43,602 nt of DNA from positions 1-43,602 of the forward strand of contig CALMBF010000177.1 of assembly GCA_937860145.1 (NCBI GenBank). Direction: 5' to 3'. Position 1 is the first letter of the stretch. The number at the start of each line of letters is the position of its first letter. This DNA comes from an uncultured Geobacter sp. GTDB taxonomy: Bacteria > Desulfobacterota > Desulfuromonadia > Geobacterales > DSM-12255. Below the pieces are notes generated by a model that had not been told where the DNA came from, searched no databases, and was given only the letters and a program-made list of their open reading frames with translations. This document shows, piece by piece, positions 17,704 to 26,852 of the stretch. The translations under genes and the position numbers were made by a program.

Positions 17704-19016
17704 ACCTGACTCCCGCCACTATCCGGACAGGACAGCCCATAACCTGTGCCGTTGTGTTCCCGGCTTTCCCGGCAGTAATAGATGACCGCAAAAACAAGAA
17801 CGATCTTTGCTGCGAACAGTCCCCAGCGGCACCCCACGAAAAACGGACCGAAGGCGGGGGAAAGGAATGGTAGCAGCAGCAGGAAAGCAAACAGGGCGGA
17901 TTCGTACGGGTTGAGCCTCTTCACCACCGGGATGCACAAGGGGACCAGGAGAACAAGCTGGAGTTCCTCCGTGGAGCTGACGTGGGGGCAGAAGAGCAGA
18001 TAGGATAAGAGGGCCAACGCCCAGCATCCGGCCTGCTGCAATTTCAGGCGAGCTGCAAACAACGTCATCCCTGCCAGGGAACAGAGCCACAGGACCGTCG
18101 AGATCCTGCTGGCCACGTTGTCGGGCATGCCAAAGTCGACATTCAGGATGGAGCGGAGGTTGGCCATGTGGGCGGGGACGAGCGACCATGCGTATGCCCT
18201 GTCCGCCTGAACCAGGTCGTAGCGGGCGATCATGTGCAGGTAGTCACGGATCCAGCCGGCACCGAGCAGGGGGGTGATGAATGCGGTCGTCGCAAGGGTC
18301 AACCCTAGGGCGATCATGAGGGGCTGCCATTTTTTCAGTGCCACGAGCACGGCGCCGGCGGTCAGGGCCAACGGAGGCTTGGCCGTGAGCACCCATAACG
18401 CCGTGCCAGCATAGAGTGCCCGCCTGGCGTTGCCGTCATGTTCCCGGTTTTGCGTGCTTTCAGCCAGGAACAGCAGGCTGGCACCGGTCACAAGAGCGGT
18501 TTGCCCCAGCAACATGCACGCAGAAAAGAGCGGGCTGAAAAACGGGACCAGGCCGAACCCCAGGCGACAACGGTTCGGCCTGGTCTGCCACCAGACGCTC
18601 AGAAGCCCTGCGACATTGAAAATGCAGAAGGCAGTCGCGTGGGGGAAAAACACAAGGGGGGCCAGCAGCCAGATCATCGTCGGCGAGTACCCGAAGGGGA
18701 GCGCATAGGAACTGCTGGTACCAGCCCACTTCCCTGTTGCAACGAGGTGATGTGCGACCGAGTAGACAGAATCCGCAGGACTTCCCGTTGGTTTGCCGGT
18801 CCAGGCCTCTTTCACAAAGTTAACATGTGACGCAAAATCGATGATGACGGTTTCTGTACGAGTTATTGCGATACCGAATGCAGTCCCTTCCTTCAGCGCC
18901 GGCAGCAGCACTTTCTGGGAGATGATGACGACAAGCAGCATCCAGAGGATGAGATGAACCCCTGAGGCGATCAGAGTACGATCCGGCTTGTCACCCCACA
19001 CGACGGCTTTACGCAT
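17697..19016 (-). CDS. GT87-family polytopic glycosyltransferase
   Basis: A 439-residue integral membrane protein with about ten hydrophobic segments. It matches the general layout of the GT87 (DUF2029) GT-C family: an acidic first outer loop (IDFASHVNFVKEAW), a long loop with Pro/Tyr-rich FGYSPTMIWLLAP, and the later LLGQTALVTG block where family members have a Gly-Gln pair. Known GT87 enzymes use polyprenyl-phosphate sugars on the outer face of the inner membrane. The acceptor here is unknown. It ends overlapping the TolA-like gene by seven bases and starts 27 bases after the GT2 gene, so it belongs to the same operon. Confidence 0.72.
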   Translation of the reverse strand: MRKAVVWGDKPDRTLIASGVHLILWMLLVVIISQKVLLPALKEGTAFGIAITRTETVIIDFASHVNFVKEAWTGKPTGSPADSVYSVAHHLVATGKWAGTSSSYALPFGYSPTMIWLLAPLVFFPHATAFCIFNVAGLLSVWWQTRPNRCRLGFGLVPFFSPLFSACMLLGQTALVTGASLLFLAESTQNREHDGNARRALYAGTALWVLTAKPPLALTAGAVLVALKKWQPLMIALGLTLATTAFITPLLGAGWIRDYLHMIARYDLVQADRAYAWSLVPAHMANLRSILNVDFGMPDNVASRISTVLWLCSLAGMTLFAARLKLQQAGCWALALLSYLLFCPHVSSTEELQLVLLVPLCIPVVKRLNPYESALFAFLLLLPFLSPAFGPFFVGCRWGLFAAKIVLVFAVIYYCRESREHNGTGYGLSCPDSGGSQVC

Positions 19017-19043
19017 GTCAGGACTCCCAGAGTGGTTACAGCC

Positions 19044-19826
19044 CTAATCCGAAGCGAGAAGATAATCTACATAGCGTTTGCGGGCAGGCGTATGCAACAA
19101 GATGAACAGGGTACAAAACTCCAGACCGCCAATGACAAAGTCCTTCAATCTGACCTTGGAACCCTTTACGTCTATCCACTCCTGGAGCGGATATTCATAC
19201 CACTGGGAACATGCCCGAGATGGCGGGCACCCCATGACCAGAGGGAATCTGGCCAGCATCTCCACATCGAAGGTCCAGTTGACCCTGAACGGTTTTCCGA
19301 AAACCTTGCGCAACGGCGCCGAGTTCTTGAATATTTTTGCTCCACACTGAGTGTCATACACGACCATTTCGATCAAGAGGGACGCGCAGGTCGCAAAAAT
19401 CCGGCCGACATAATGCCTGAGGGGATTCCGCTCGACGTTCCTCCCCAGAAGGCGGATACGCGAACCGATCACGACGGTGACGTCAGTAGCGTCGAGGATG
19501 CTGCAAAACTCTCCGATCGCCTCCAGTGGCGTCGCCAGGTCGGCGTCCCAGTACCCGACATTGTCAAACGGACCGTCAGTCAGCTTCAGCATGCCACGGC
19601 GCACGGCTTCCGCTTTACCGCAATTTGCCTCGAGACTTAACACGTCCACCCTCTCCCTGTTTTTTTCTCTGATACCGCAGAGAACGGAGAGGGTGTCATC
19701 CGTACTGCCGTCGTTTACGAAGAGAAATGACAGGTTGGGTTCTTTGTCGAGTGCGGCCAGGAACGAATCTGTGTGTATCCGTTTCGACTCGTTGTAACAG
19801 GGGACCACTATTCCGGTTTTTCGCAT
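19044..19826 (-). CDS. GT2 glycosyltransferase, ALG5-like polyprenyl-phosphate sugar synthase
   Basis: A GT-A-fold GT2 enzyme of about 260 residues. It shows the N-terminal PCYNES block, VNDGSTDDT, NCGKAEAVRRGM, and the metal/nucleotide-sugar DAD in YWDADLATP. This combination, with IGSR later, resembles dolichyl-phosphate glucosyltransferase (ALG5) and bacterial relatives that load a sugar from a nucleotide donor onto undecaprenyl phosphate. Unlike GtrB-type enzymes it has no C-terminal pair of transmembrane helices; only a weak hydrophobic stretch lies near the end. Either the ATG at 19826 or one at 19835 could be the start, and both overlap the methyltransferase stop. It could supply the lipid-linked donor for the GT-C enzymes encoded around it. 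Confidence 0.85.
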   Translation of the reverse strand: MRKTGIVVPCYNESKRIHTDSFLAALDKEPNLSFLFVNDGSTDDTLSVLCGIREKNRERVDVLSLEANCGKAEAVRRGMLKLTDGPFDNVGYWDADLATPLEAIGEFCSILDATDVTVVIGSRIRLLGRNVERNPLRHYVGRIFATCASLLIEMVVYDTQCGAKIFKNSAPLRKVFGKPFRVNWTFDVEMLARFPLVMGCPPSRACSQWYEYPLQEWIDVKGSKVRLKDFVIGGLEFCTLFILLHTPARKRYVDYLLASD

Positions 19827-20545
19827 AGAACCCATCCGGTAAGACCGGGGATTTTGATCCCCAGCCGGGACAATGCAATCAGCACGGCATTGTCAAGATC
19901 GAGAAGTTTTTCGAGTATGAATGTCAAGCTCTTTCCTCCATGCCATCCCCCTACCCCCTCGGAATAGTCTTCCCGGCCCAGAACGTTGCAGAGAAAATGC
20001 TTGGGAAGGAGGAGTGACGCAAACAGGTAGCCCGAAGAAAGGATCCTCAGCCCCCCTGACCGAACCAGGGACTCCAGTCCCCGGAGGCTGTAACGCCGGT
20101 AGTGGCCCAGCTTGACATCGTGTCGGCCATAAATCGACTGGAAGGCCGGGACCGTTATCATGACCCTGCCCCCCCCTGCCAGGTAGCGGTTGGCAATACC
20201 GGCAAGAAAGGCGGCATCGTCCTCCACATGTTCCAGGACATCGAGAAGCATGCAGAGATCATAGCAACCGTTGTCGGGGAGGTCGCGCACGTAGCGGATT
20301 CCACCGGGCGAGCTATTGAACCGGAGCAACTGGTCATCCGTCAGGTGTATATCAACAGCGGTTACCTCTTTCTCCTGTAGACGGGAAAAAAGGTTTTCCG
20401 AAATAAACCCGTCGCCGCACCCCACATCGAGGACCTTGATCCCGCTGAAGAGATGGGGAGCCAGGATGTTATGGAGTGCCCTGAGCCGGGCCGTTTCCCA
20501 GGGGTGCCTTTTAACCTTTGTATTGTTAAATTCTTTAAGGTCCAT
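19808..20545 (-). CDS. class I SAM-dependent methyltransferase
   Basis: A 245-residue Rossmann-fold methyltransferase. Motif I, VLDVGCGDGF, is at 38-47, and the post-I acidic residue is in VTAVDIH. The later blocks LLDVLEHVEDD and RVMITVPAF are typical of the Methyltransf_11/23 groups that act on small molecules, lipids or sugars. The C-terminal third is hydrophobic (FASLLLPKHFLCNVLG), suggesting membrane association. It overlaps the GT2 gene, so the two are translationally coupled. A polyprenyl or glycan intermediate as substrate is inferred from the neighbours only. Confidence 0.85.
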   Translation of the reverse strand: MDLKEFNNTKVKRHPWETARLRALHNILAPHLFSGIKVLDVGCGDGFISENLFSRLQEKEVTAVDIHLTDDQLLRFNSSPGGIRYVRDLPDNGCYDLCMLLDVLEHVEDDAAFLAGIANRYLAGGGRVMITVPAFQSIYGRHDVKLGHYRRYSLRGLESLVRSGGLRILSSGYLFASLLLPKHFLCNVLGREDYSEGVGGWHGGKSLTFILEKLLDLDNAVLIALSRLGIKIPGLTGWVLCEKPE

Positions 20546-20621
20546 TGAGCCTTCGTTTTGAATTCGTTTACTTTAGAGCATGTCTCATCAAGAGGTGGCA
20601 CTGTACCAGCAAAACTTCATT

Positions 20622-21737
20622 TCATTCAAGCCGCCCCAATACCCTCTCGGCAAACATCCGGGAACTGATAATATATGCAAGTTTACCCAACAATATACCC
20701 GCTATTCCATCGGACAGATAATGCCACCCAAGATACATTGTTGCCATTATGAACAAAAAGAGGAACATCCACAAAAGGAAACGAAACCCGGGGAAATATT
20801 TACCCAAAACTATTACTGAGAGATAGACAAGGGCAATATGCAGGCTCGGCATGGCCACTATACCGTTGCCACTGATAATCGTGGTATGCAAAGGATTCGC
20901 TTTGAACGAAAGATAGTGATCCAGCAACCTCTGCATATCGACGTAAGAAACAGTATTATTTATATCTTCAAAAAGTCCCGGATTATAGAATGCCGGACCG
21001 AGCGAAGGGAAAGTGACCGATATGGGGATCGAAATCCCGAAGGCGAGGCACCATGCTGCCGAAAATCTCCAAAACGTGAGACGTTCACGATATGAGCAGA
21101 CAAGGGTCATACATGTCAGAGCCCACATCTGGTAATAAATTACATCGAAAAATTGGGTAACGAGCGGATGTCTAGGAAACGAGACGGCACCTCCAAACGA
21201 TAAGACATGTAACAGCCTGCCATCCCAGCGGAACAAGATCTCATCGTACAGTGTTGTGTTAAGCACTGGAATTGCTGGCTTCAAGTTAGTGTATCCGATC
21301 AATACTGCATAAACCAGACAGTACACAATCACGCCACACAACAGATATTCTGACGAACAATATCTGCTAGTAAACTCTTTCAATAGAACTCGCAAAGGTT
21401 TGGGTAACTCACGATGCCTGCCGTCTCTGATTTCATTAACTATATCGCAAAACAAAATACAGAGCGGACCAATAACGAGGTAATAAACAACAAAGAAAAA
21501 TACGAAAACGGTCGGCAATCCCTCCGGAATCCACGAGAAATTCAAACCATTTCTCCAGCAGACAAATCTGGCACCTGCAATAAACAAGGCAATACAGCCA
21601 AACAACCAGAAAATACCCGCCTGGAATGTGTCAATTCCGGAACGAAGTGATGATTCAGATACGACCCTTATTATGCCCGCACCTATCGTTTTCACAAAAC
21701 TACAATTTGTTCGTATAACTGTATCCCGAATAGACAT
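20622..21737 (-). CDS. Aur1-like PAP2-superfamily membrane enzyme
   Basis: A 371-residue polytopic protein with the motifs of the inositol-phosphoceramide synthase (Aur1) branch of the PAP2 superfamily: FPSLGPAFYNPG, then AMPSLHIA with the catalytic-type His, and YLGWHYLSDGIAG with the second His and Asp. These are the C2- and C3-type phosphatase/transferase motifs. Bacterial relatives transfer or release phosphate-linked head groups of lipids. In this operon it could recycle a polyprenyl phosphate or add a phospho-linked group to a glycan. Base composition is somewhat lower in GC than the flanking genes. A perfect AT-rich dyad lies upstream (21816-21834). Confidence 0.78.
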   Translation of the reverse strand: MSIRDTVIRTNCSFVKTIGAGIIRVVSESSLRSGIDTFQAGIFWLFGCIALFIAGARFVCWRNGLNFSWIPEGLPTVFVFFFVVYYLVIGPLCILFCDIVNEIRDGRHRELPKPLRVLLKEFTSRYCSSEYLLCGVIVYCLVYAVLIGYTNLKPAIPVLNTTLYDEILFRWDGRLLHVLSFGGAVSFPRHPLVTQFFDVIYYQMWALTCMTLVCSYRERLTFWRFSAAWCLAFGISIPISVTFPSLGPAFYNPGLFEDINNTVSYVDMQRLLDHYLSFKANPLHTTIISGNGIVAMPSLHIALVYLSVIVLGKYFPGFRFLLWMFLFLFIMATMYLGWHYLSDGIAGILLGKLAYIISSRMFAERVLGRLE

Positions 21738-21815
21738 ACCAGCTACTCCAATCGGCTCATCCGATCATAATTCACAAGCAGACCTTCATGTAACTGACCA
21801 GCTATTTGAGTAACA

Positions 21816-21834
21816 CATGATAAAATATATCATG
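21816..21834. promoter_or_regulatory. perfect AT-rich dyad upstream of the Aur1-like gene
   Basis: CATGATA and TATCATG form a perfect 7-bp inverted repeat around five bases, in the only sizeable gap (117 bases) inside the glycosylation operon. It could be an operator for an internal promoter or an RNA hairpin. No T-run follows, so it is not a convincing terminator. Confidence 0.4.
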
Positions 21835-21854
21835 CGCCAGGCATGTTCTGCACT

Positions 21855-23420
21855 TTACAATGAAAGTGCAGGTGTATTGCCTGTAAAAAGTTTTATGTTC
21901 GAGAATTTTTGGATCAATTCTTGATGCTTTGGTATATTTTTTACAAATATACTGGCGACTTTATCAGAATAAATCAATTTCCAATTCCCGCTCATCGTGA
22001 GAACGCGAGTAAGAATCGAATTGGTGTCGAAAAATATCCAGGTGATGTTGTATTTATCAAGTGTCGTCTCCCACCCTGGCTCCAAATCAGTCACGCGACA
22101 ATATTCTTTCACCCTCTCCGAACCATACATATCAAGACGTCCGTCGATGAAGACCTTGTACTGTTGCGTCAAGGCATAAATCACACAGTCGCCGAACTCA
22201 TCGTTATTGAACATGTTACCCGTGACATGGTGGTCCCGGAGGAACTTCAGGGCAGCCATCGGTTTTTTTTCGGGATCGAACGAGTGAGTCACCGTGCCGT
22301 TCAACGCAAGGACTGCCAGGAAAACGACTCCCGCCACCGGCCAGAGATACCCCTGCGCCATGGTGTCAACCGACGCGATATTCTCTACCCTCGTACGGAG
22401 AAACCCTTCGAGTTTCGGGAAGGACGATAGGCAATCGCGCTCGATGTACCGCATGATGATCGGCATGACGACCACGCCGTACAGGGGGATGTACCTGACG
22501 GAATAGAGCGACATGCTCGTAAAGAGAAGAGTCAATGCGGTCTCGATGAACGTGGGCTTTCTCTTGGCATAGGCAAATACCACGAACAAAAGCAGGAGTA
22601 TGTACTTTAACGGCTGAGGTTCATGAAAATTGGGTGACAGGAATTCGCTCGTGTGATCCATGATATATTTGTTGGAAACCAGCTTGAGCGGAAACAGGAA
22701 GATGTGGTACCCGGTCGGATTCACCAGGCATGCGGCAATTGATAACGCAAGGGATCTTCCCAGCACCCACGCCTTTTCCCTCCCATCGGTAACCCACCTC
22801 GCTTTATCGGTAAACAGCAGCTGTACATTCCCGGCACAGTAGATCCCCATAATAGCCAGGCCGATGATATAGCCACCGTGAAGGTTCACCCAGAGAATCA
22901 TGATCAGGGGGAGAAGCCAGAGACGGTTTTTCTGTCGATACTGGTAGTCATCCAGCAGACGACACCAGACAAGCAGGATAACAAGGGAAAAGATATGGGG
23001 CCGTGCCAGCCAGTGAACCTTGGCAAGCGTGACAAACACGATGCTGGCCGCAACCGACGAAAGGATATTGTTCCCCTCCGACGTGATACCCCTGAAAAAT
23101 ATCCGTACGCTCACCGCGACCATGAGTGCGAAGCCGAACACAACCGCGGTAAGGCCTCCGACAGTGTGCAAAAGGGACATGATCACTTCCGCAAGCCACT
23201 CGTGGGCAGTCCACGGTATGGTCGGCGTTATGAAGGAGAAGATGTCCTCTCTGGGTATCGATAACGTGGTGAGGATATAGTCGCCGACGCGGATGTGATA
23301 TCCGGTGTCTCCATCGCCGAGGAAATCACTCCCCATGGGGAGGGCGAGGTAGAAGAGAACCGACAGGAACAGTACATCTGCGATTGAGGGGAGTATCCAG
23401 TTCTTCAGCCGATCGGTCAT
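21855..23420 (-). CDS. large polytopic GT-C-like membrane protein
   Basis: A 521-residue protein with about eleven to thirteen hydrophobic segments and a soluble C-terminal part of about 130 residues. The first outer loop carries DGDTGYHIRVGDYIL and then PWTAHEWLAEV. A DxxxHIR-type loop followed by a W/H/E-rich stretch recurs in uncharacterised bacterial proteins predicted to have a GT-C glycosyltransferase fold, where the first-loop acidic residues would be catalytic. I know of no biochemically tested member. Its start overlaps the stop of the TMTC-like gene upstream as ATGA. The donor is presumably a polyprenyl-phosphate sugar; the acceptor is unknown. Confidence 0.65.
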   Translation of the reverse strand: MTDRLKNWILPSIADVLFLSVLFYLALPMGSDFLGDGDTGYHIRVGDYILTTLSIPREDIFSFITPTIPWTAHEWLAEVIMSLLHTVGGLTAVVFGFALMVAVSVRIFFRGITSEGNNILSSVAASIVFVTLAKVHWLARPHIFSLVILLVWCRLLDDYQYRQKNRLWLLPLIMILWVNLHGGYIIGLAIMGIYCAGNVQLLFTDKARWVTDGREKAWVLGRSLALSIAACLVNPTGYHIFLFPLKLVSNKYIMDHTSEFLSPNFHEPQPLKYILLLLFVVFAYAKRKPTFIETALTLLFTSMSLYSVRYIPLYGVVVMPIIMRYIERDCLSSFPKLEGFLRTRVENIASVDTMAQGYLWPVAGVVFLAVLALNGTVTHSFDPEKKPMAALKFLRDHHVTGNMFNNDEFGDCVIYALTQQYKVFIDGRLDMYGSERVKEYCRVTDLEPGWETTLDKYNITWIFFDTNSILTRVLTMSGNWKLIYSDKVASIFVKNIPKHQELIQKFSNIKLFTGNTPALSL

Positions 23421-24808
23421 TGTGCCTTGCTATCCTTTGGGGGGGATGATGCCTGCCTGCCCCCTTCATCACGGTTGATGGTGGTCATGCAGGTACGGTA
23501 CAGATCATTCTCGAATTTCATCTCCCGGGCCCGTTGCAGGCTTTTCTTAGCATCGGCAATCCTCCCCGCCTGGATGAGCTCATACGCATACACTACGTGT
23601 GCCTGGGGAAGCCCGGGGGAATTGGTGACGGTGTCTCGCCACAAGGCCACCGGATCGGCCCATTGCCCGGAACGGTGTATGGTGGTGATCGCGAGGGGGA
23701 TGATCAGCAGAAACGGGAGCGGCTGGGGTATGCGCCGGCTCTTTGCCGCCAACAGCCCGACAAGGAGAGCCGTACCGGTCATGGAAAGGTACAGGTAGCG
23801 TTCCGCATACAGGGTCCAGGGGATGCTGCCGTGTAGCGCCAGCAGCGGGGGTCCCAGACAGAAGACGATGATGAGCAGGGGCAACCGGGACACTTTGAAA
23901 CGGACAAAGCAGCTGATGATGACGAGAACGGCCACAATCCCGACAGCAGCGTAGAAGGGTTCGTATATGCTCTGGATTGCCAGGTTGAGTGGAAACGGCC
24001 AGGCCATCTTCTTGAGGTAAAAGCCGAAGGCGGCCAGGCTCTTGTAAGCCAGCTCCAACACGGATTGGTGGGCGATCTTGGTCACGATCTTCGAGGTGCC
24101 GCTGTCCAACTCCCCTCGGGGACCAAGCCGCAACAGCAGGTATGATGCACTGACAATGGCGACGGTACCGCTCAGGACCCATTTTGCCACCCTCGTCCTT
24201 CTGTCCGCGACCGTCAGCAGGTAAAACGGCACAATCCCCAGGAGGGCGAAGGATGACTCCTTGGCAAGGAGGGAGAAAGAGTAGAGGATGAGCAGGGTCC
24301 CCGCCGCAGACAGCGGGGCAAGCCGCTCGTTCACAACCACCAGGAGGGAGCAGAGGAAGAAAAAGCAACAGAGGCTATCGGTGCGGCCGCTTACCCAGAG
24401 GACCGACTCGCTGTTGAGTGGCGATACCGCAAAAAAGAGCGCCGAAAGAAAAGCGCTCCCTTCGCGCTTCGGGCTCTCCGGCAGACAAGTGCGGCAGAGA
24501 TGGTACACAAGACAGGCGTTGGCCAGGTGTAGGATGAGATTGGTCAGGTGGAAGGCGACGGGATGAGCTCCCCAGAGATTGAAATCCACCAGGTAGGTCA
24601 GGAGAGTCATCGGTCTCAGGTACGTCATCCCCCCGGAAGGAGCCAGGGATGCAAAGTTCAGAGCTCCTTTCTGTAGGTCTTCCATCAGGCCGGTATCATC
24701 AAGGCTGGAAAAAGCAGAGACGAAAACAGAGAGGTAGACAAGAAGGGTAATGTCTATCAGAAGTAGAAAATTAATTTTTCTGTTGGCAAATAAAGACATG
24801 TTTCCCAT
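23417..24808 (-). CDS. TMTC-like GT-C glycosyltransferase with C-terminal helical (TPR-like) tail
   Basis: A polytopic protein of about 463 residues. It matches the TMTC/DUF1736 pattern of O-mannosyltransferase-like proteins: an acidic loop (SSLDDTGL), RPMTLLTY followed by GAHPVAFHLTN, VSGRTDSL, LLAKESS and ERYLYLS, in the order seen in that family. About 70 residues at the C-terminus are helical with a TPR-like AYELIQAGRIADAKKSLQRA. Eukaryotic TMTC enzymes O-mannosylate cadherins, and bacterial members are uncharacterised. The start is uncertain: ATGs at 24874, 24808 and 24799 are all in frame and none has a strong Shine-Dalgarno. I give 24808, shortly before the first membrane helix. It is the first gene of the operon. 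Confidence 0.7.
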   Translation of the reverse strand: MGNMSLFANRKINFLLLIDITLLVYLSVFVSAFSSLDDTGLMEDLQKGALNFASLAPSGGMTYLRPMTLLTYLVDFNLWGAHPVAFHLTNLILHLANACLVYHLCRTCLPESPKREGSAFLSALFFAVSPLNSESVLWVSGRTDSLCCFFFLCSLLVVVNERLAPLSAAGTLLILYSFSLLAKESSFALLGIVPFYLLTVADRRTRVAKWVLSGTVAIVSASYLLLRLGPRGELDSGTSKIVTKIAHQSVLELAYKSLAAFGFYLKKMAWPFPLNLAIQSIYEPFYAAVGIVAVLVIISCFVRFKVSRLPLLIIVFCLGPPLLALHGSIPWTLYAERYLYLSMTGTALLVGLLAAKSRRIPQPLPFLLIIPLAITTIHRSGQWADPVALWRDTVTNSPGLPQAHVVYAYELIQAGRIADAKKSLQRAREMKFENDLYRTCMTTINRDEGGRQASSPPKDSKAQ

Positions 24809-25212
24809 TGTCACCGCGAAATGAAGTCTTGAACAAAAGCTATTAAACTCATCAGCCTCATGCTCACATAACATTGCCTGATCACTACTGTCAGCCCTTC
24901 CTTTTGGACCATTAAAATCATGCAGTGTTTTTATAAAAGGTATTGACTCAACACCTAAGTCGTTGTAGCAGTGTTACAAAATAAAAACCGAAATATCCTC
25001 GATGAATTTCATATTTAAGCAATAACCAGCTTAAGACTAGCAATGAGACAACGTTTAAAATAAAGACCTGCTCTCATTTTTTTACAGGAAATGCCTAACT
25101 CCCCTTTCCTACTGGCAGCAATCGGCGCGCCTATCGTTTAATTAACAACAACAGATACTTGAAACTAATCACCTAAGTCGACAATTGCTCTGGAGTATAG
25201 TAATCTTGTACA
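24809..25212. other. AT-rich gap between the glycosylation operon and the foreign gene pair
   Basis: About 400 bases without a clear gene, with composition falling toward the AT-rich island. The 11-mer CACCTAAGTCG occurs twice in direct orientation (24952-24962 and 25170-25180). An AATGAGA/TCTCATT pair (25042-25048 and 25072-25078) followed by Ts is a weak terminator-like hairpin on the plus strand with a long loop. TATAGT at about 25195 could be a -10 box for the next gene, but no -35 or Shine-Dalgarno is evident. Confidence 0.5.
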
Positions 25213-26814
25213 ATGAACAAAGAATCATTTAAAAATCTTGAGATTGCATCACACATAAAACCACAGAACCTATTGACGGTATGCTTTTTTTTACTATATT
25301 TAATAATTGGACTTCTTATTTATGATAATTTTGGTGCAACTTGGGATGAGCCACTTAACAGAGATTTAGGAATTACAAGTTGTAAATATATCCAAGCGTA
25401 TATTTCAGGTAACAAGATTGCATGGTCAGATATTTCGCAGCATCTGATCGCAGAGCAAGGTCCATTTTATGAAATAGTCTTAGTAGCGATAGAGAAGTTA
25501 ATTAATATTCATGACTCACATGATATTTTGATGCTCAGACATCTCATTACATTCTTGACATTTTGGTTTGGAACTATCGCATTTTATATGTTGTTATATA
25601 AAAGACTTGGCTGCAGTTACATTTCATTATTTGGTACATTACTTCTAATACTCTCACCTCGCCTTTTTTCTCATACATTTTACAACTCTAAAGATGCTGC
25701 ACTAACGGCTTTATTTATTATTTGCACTTTGACGTTGATTATGTCTTTTGATAAGAAATCAGTTTATAATGCTATTATCCACGCACTATCATGCGCTATA
25801 GTGATAGATACAAGAGCAGTTGGTTTAGTCTTACCTACAATAACTTATTTGTGTCTGTATATGCAAGCACGCAACGACAACACGGAATTACACTTAAGAA
25901 AAATAATGCTTTATACAGTCGTGTATACGGCTTTCCTTTCTATCTTTATATATGCATTTTGGCCTGCGCTCTGGGATGCTCCGATTAGCAATTTAATTAA
26001 ATACATAAGCAATATATCTGCGGCTAAGCAATTAGACAACAACTTCTCATTGTACATGGGCAGATTTATACGTGTCGACCAACTTCCATGGCACTATCTT
26101 CCCGTGTGGATGACAATAACACTTCCACTGCCTTATACATTTTTCTTAACTATGGGGGTATTTATAATTTGCCACAACTTAACATTTAGCCGCAAAATAG
26201 CTCACAATAACCTATTCGATTTGATTTTATTATCACTACTTATAATTCCAATAATAGCAGTAATTATTATTAGACCTATATTATACGATGACTGGAGACA
26301 TTTTTATTTTTTACACCCCTACATTATAGCTATAGCAACTATTGGGATATCTAACATAATTAAAATACATAAACTGAGAAATCTAGTTATTATAACAGCA
26401 ATACTGATTGTTATACACGGCATTTCAATATTAGTATACTATCATCCGTATCAAAATATATACTTTAATCAACTAGCCGGATCAAATATTGATAAGAATT
26501 TTGAACTGGATTATTGGGGGTTGTCATTCAAAGAAGGACTGAATTTCATTTTAAAAGACCAAAGTGGAAAATGTTCAAAAGTAGCAGTATCAGACTATCC
26601 AGGTGAAGTAAACCATCTTTTTCTCAAACGAGATGATAGGGATCGCATACAGATTGTTCCAATACAAGAAGCTTCTTACTTCTTATCCAACCATCGTCAA
26701 CCCGTTAATTATACGTTGTTCTATACACAACACTATCCATGTATCAACGAGATACATAAAGTCAACATTGGAAAAACAACTCTTGCTGGTGTATTTAAAT
26801 TAAATAATAATTAA
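25213..26814 (+). CDS. PMT/GT39-like GT-C membrane protein (AT-rich)
   Basis: A 533-residue polytopic protein with about eleven hydrophobic segments. The first outer loop has TWDEPLNRD, the acidic-pair pattern of the PMT_2/GT-C group. A later loop has RLFSHTFYNSKDAAL, resembling the second conserved loop in those enzymes. The C-terminal 120 residues are soluble. By eye the gene is about one third GC with many AAA, ATA and TTA codons, unlike the neighbours at about 60%, and it has no recognisable Shine-Dalgarno, which suggests recent horizontal acquisition. It converges with the next AT-rich gene. The product is likely a membrane glycosyltransferase of unknown donor and acceptor. Confidence 0.68.
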   Translation: MNKESFKNLEIASHIKPQNLLTVCFFLLYLIIGLLIYDNFGATWDEPLNRDLGITSCKYIQAYISGNKIAWSDISQHLIAEQGPFYEIVLVAIEKLINIHDSHDILMLRHLITFLTFWFGTIAFYMLLYKRLGCSYISLFGTLLLILSPRLFSHTFYNSKDAALTALFIICTLTLIMSFDKKSVYNAIIHALSCAIVIDTRAVGLVLPTITYLCLYMQARNDNTELHLRKIMLYTVVYTAFLSIFIYAFWPALWDAPISNLIKYISNISAAKQLDNNFSLYMGRFIRVDQLPWHYLPVWMTITLPLPYTFFLTMGVFIICHNLTFSRKIAHNNLFDLILLSLLIIPIIAVIIIRPILYDDWRHFYFLHPYIIAIATIGISNIIKIHKLRNLVIITAILIVIHGISILVYYHPYQNIYFNQLAGSNIDKNFELDYWGLSFKEGLNFILKDQSGKCSKVAVSDYPGEVNHLFLKRDDRDRIQIVPIQEASYFLSNHRQPVNYTLFYTQHYPCINEIHKVNIGKTTLAGVFKLNNN

Positions 26815-26852
26815 TTGCACTAAAATACACTTTACAACATTACCACCCGATA

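Noticed and set aside
25042-25083. intrinsic terminator on the plus strand before the AT-rich gene
   Set aside because: The 7-bp stem has a 23-base loop and no plus-strand gene lies upstream of it, so it is probably chance in AT-rich DNA.
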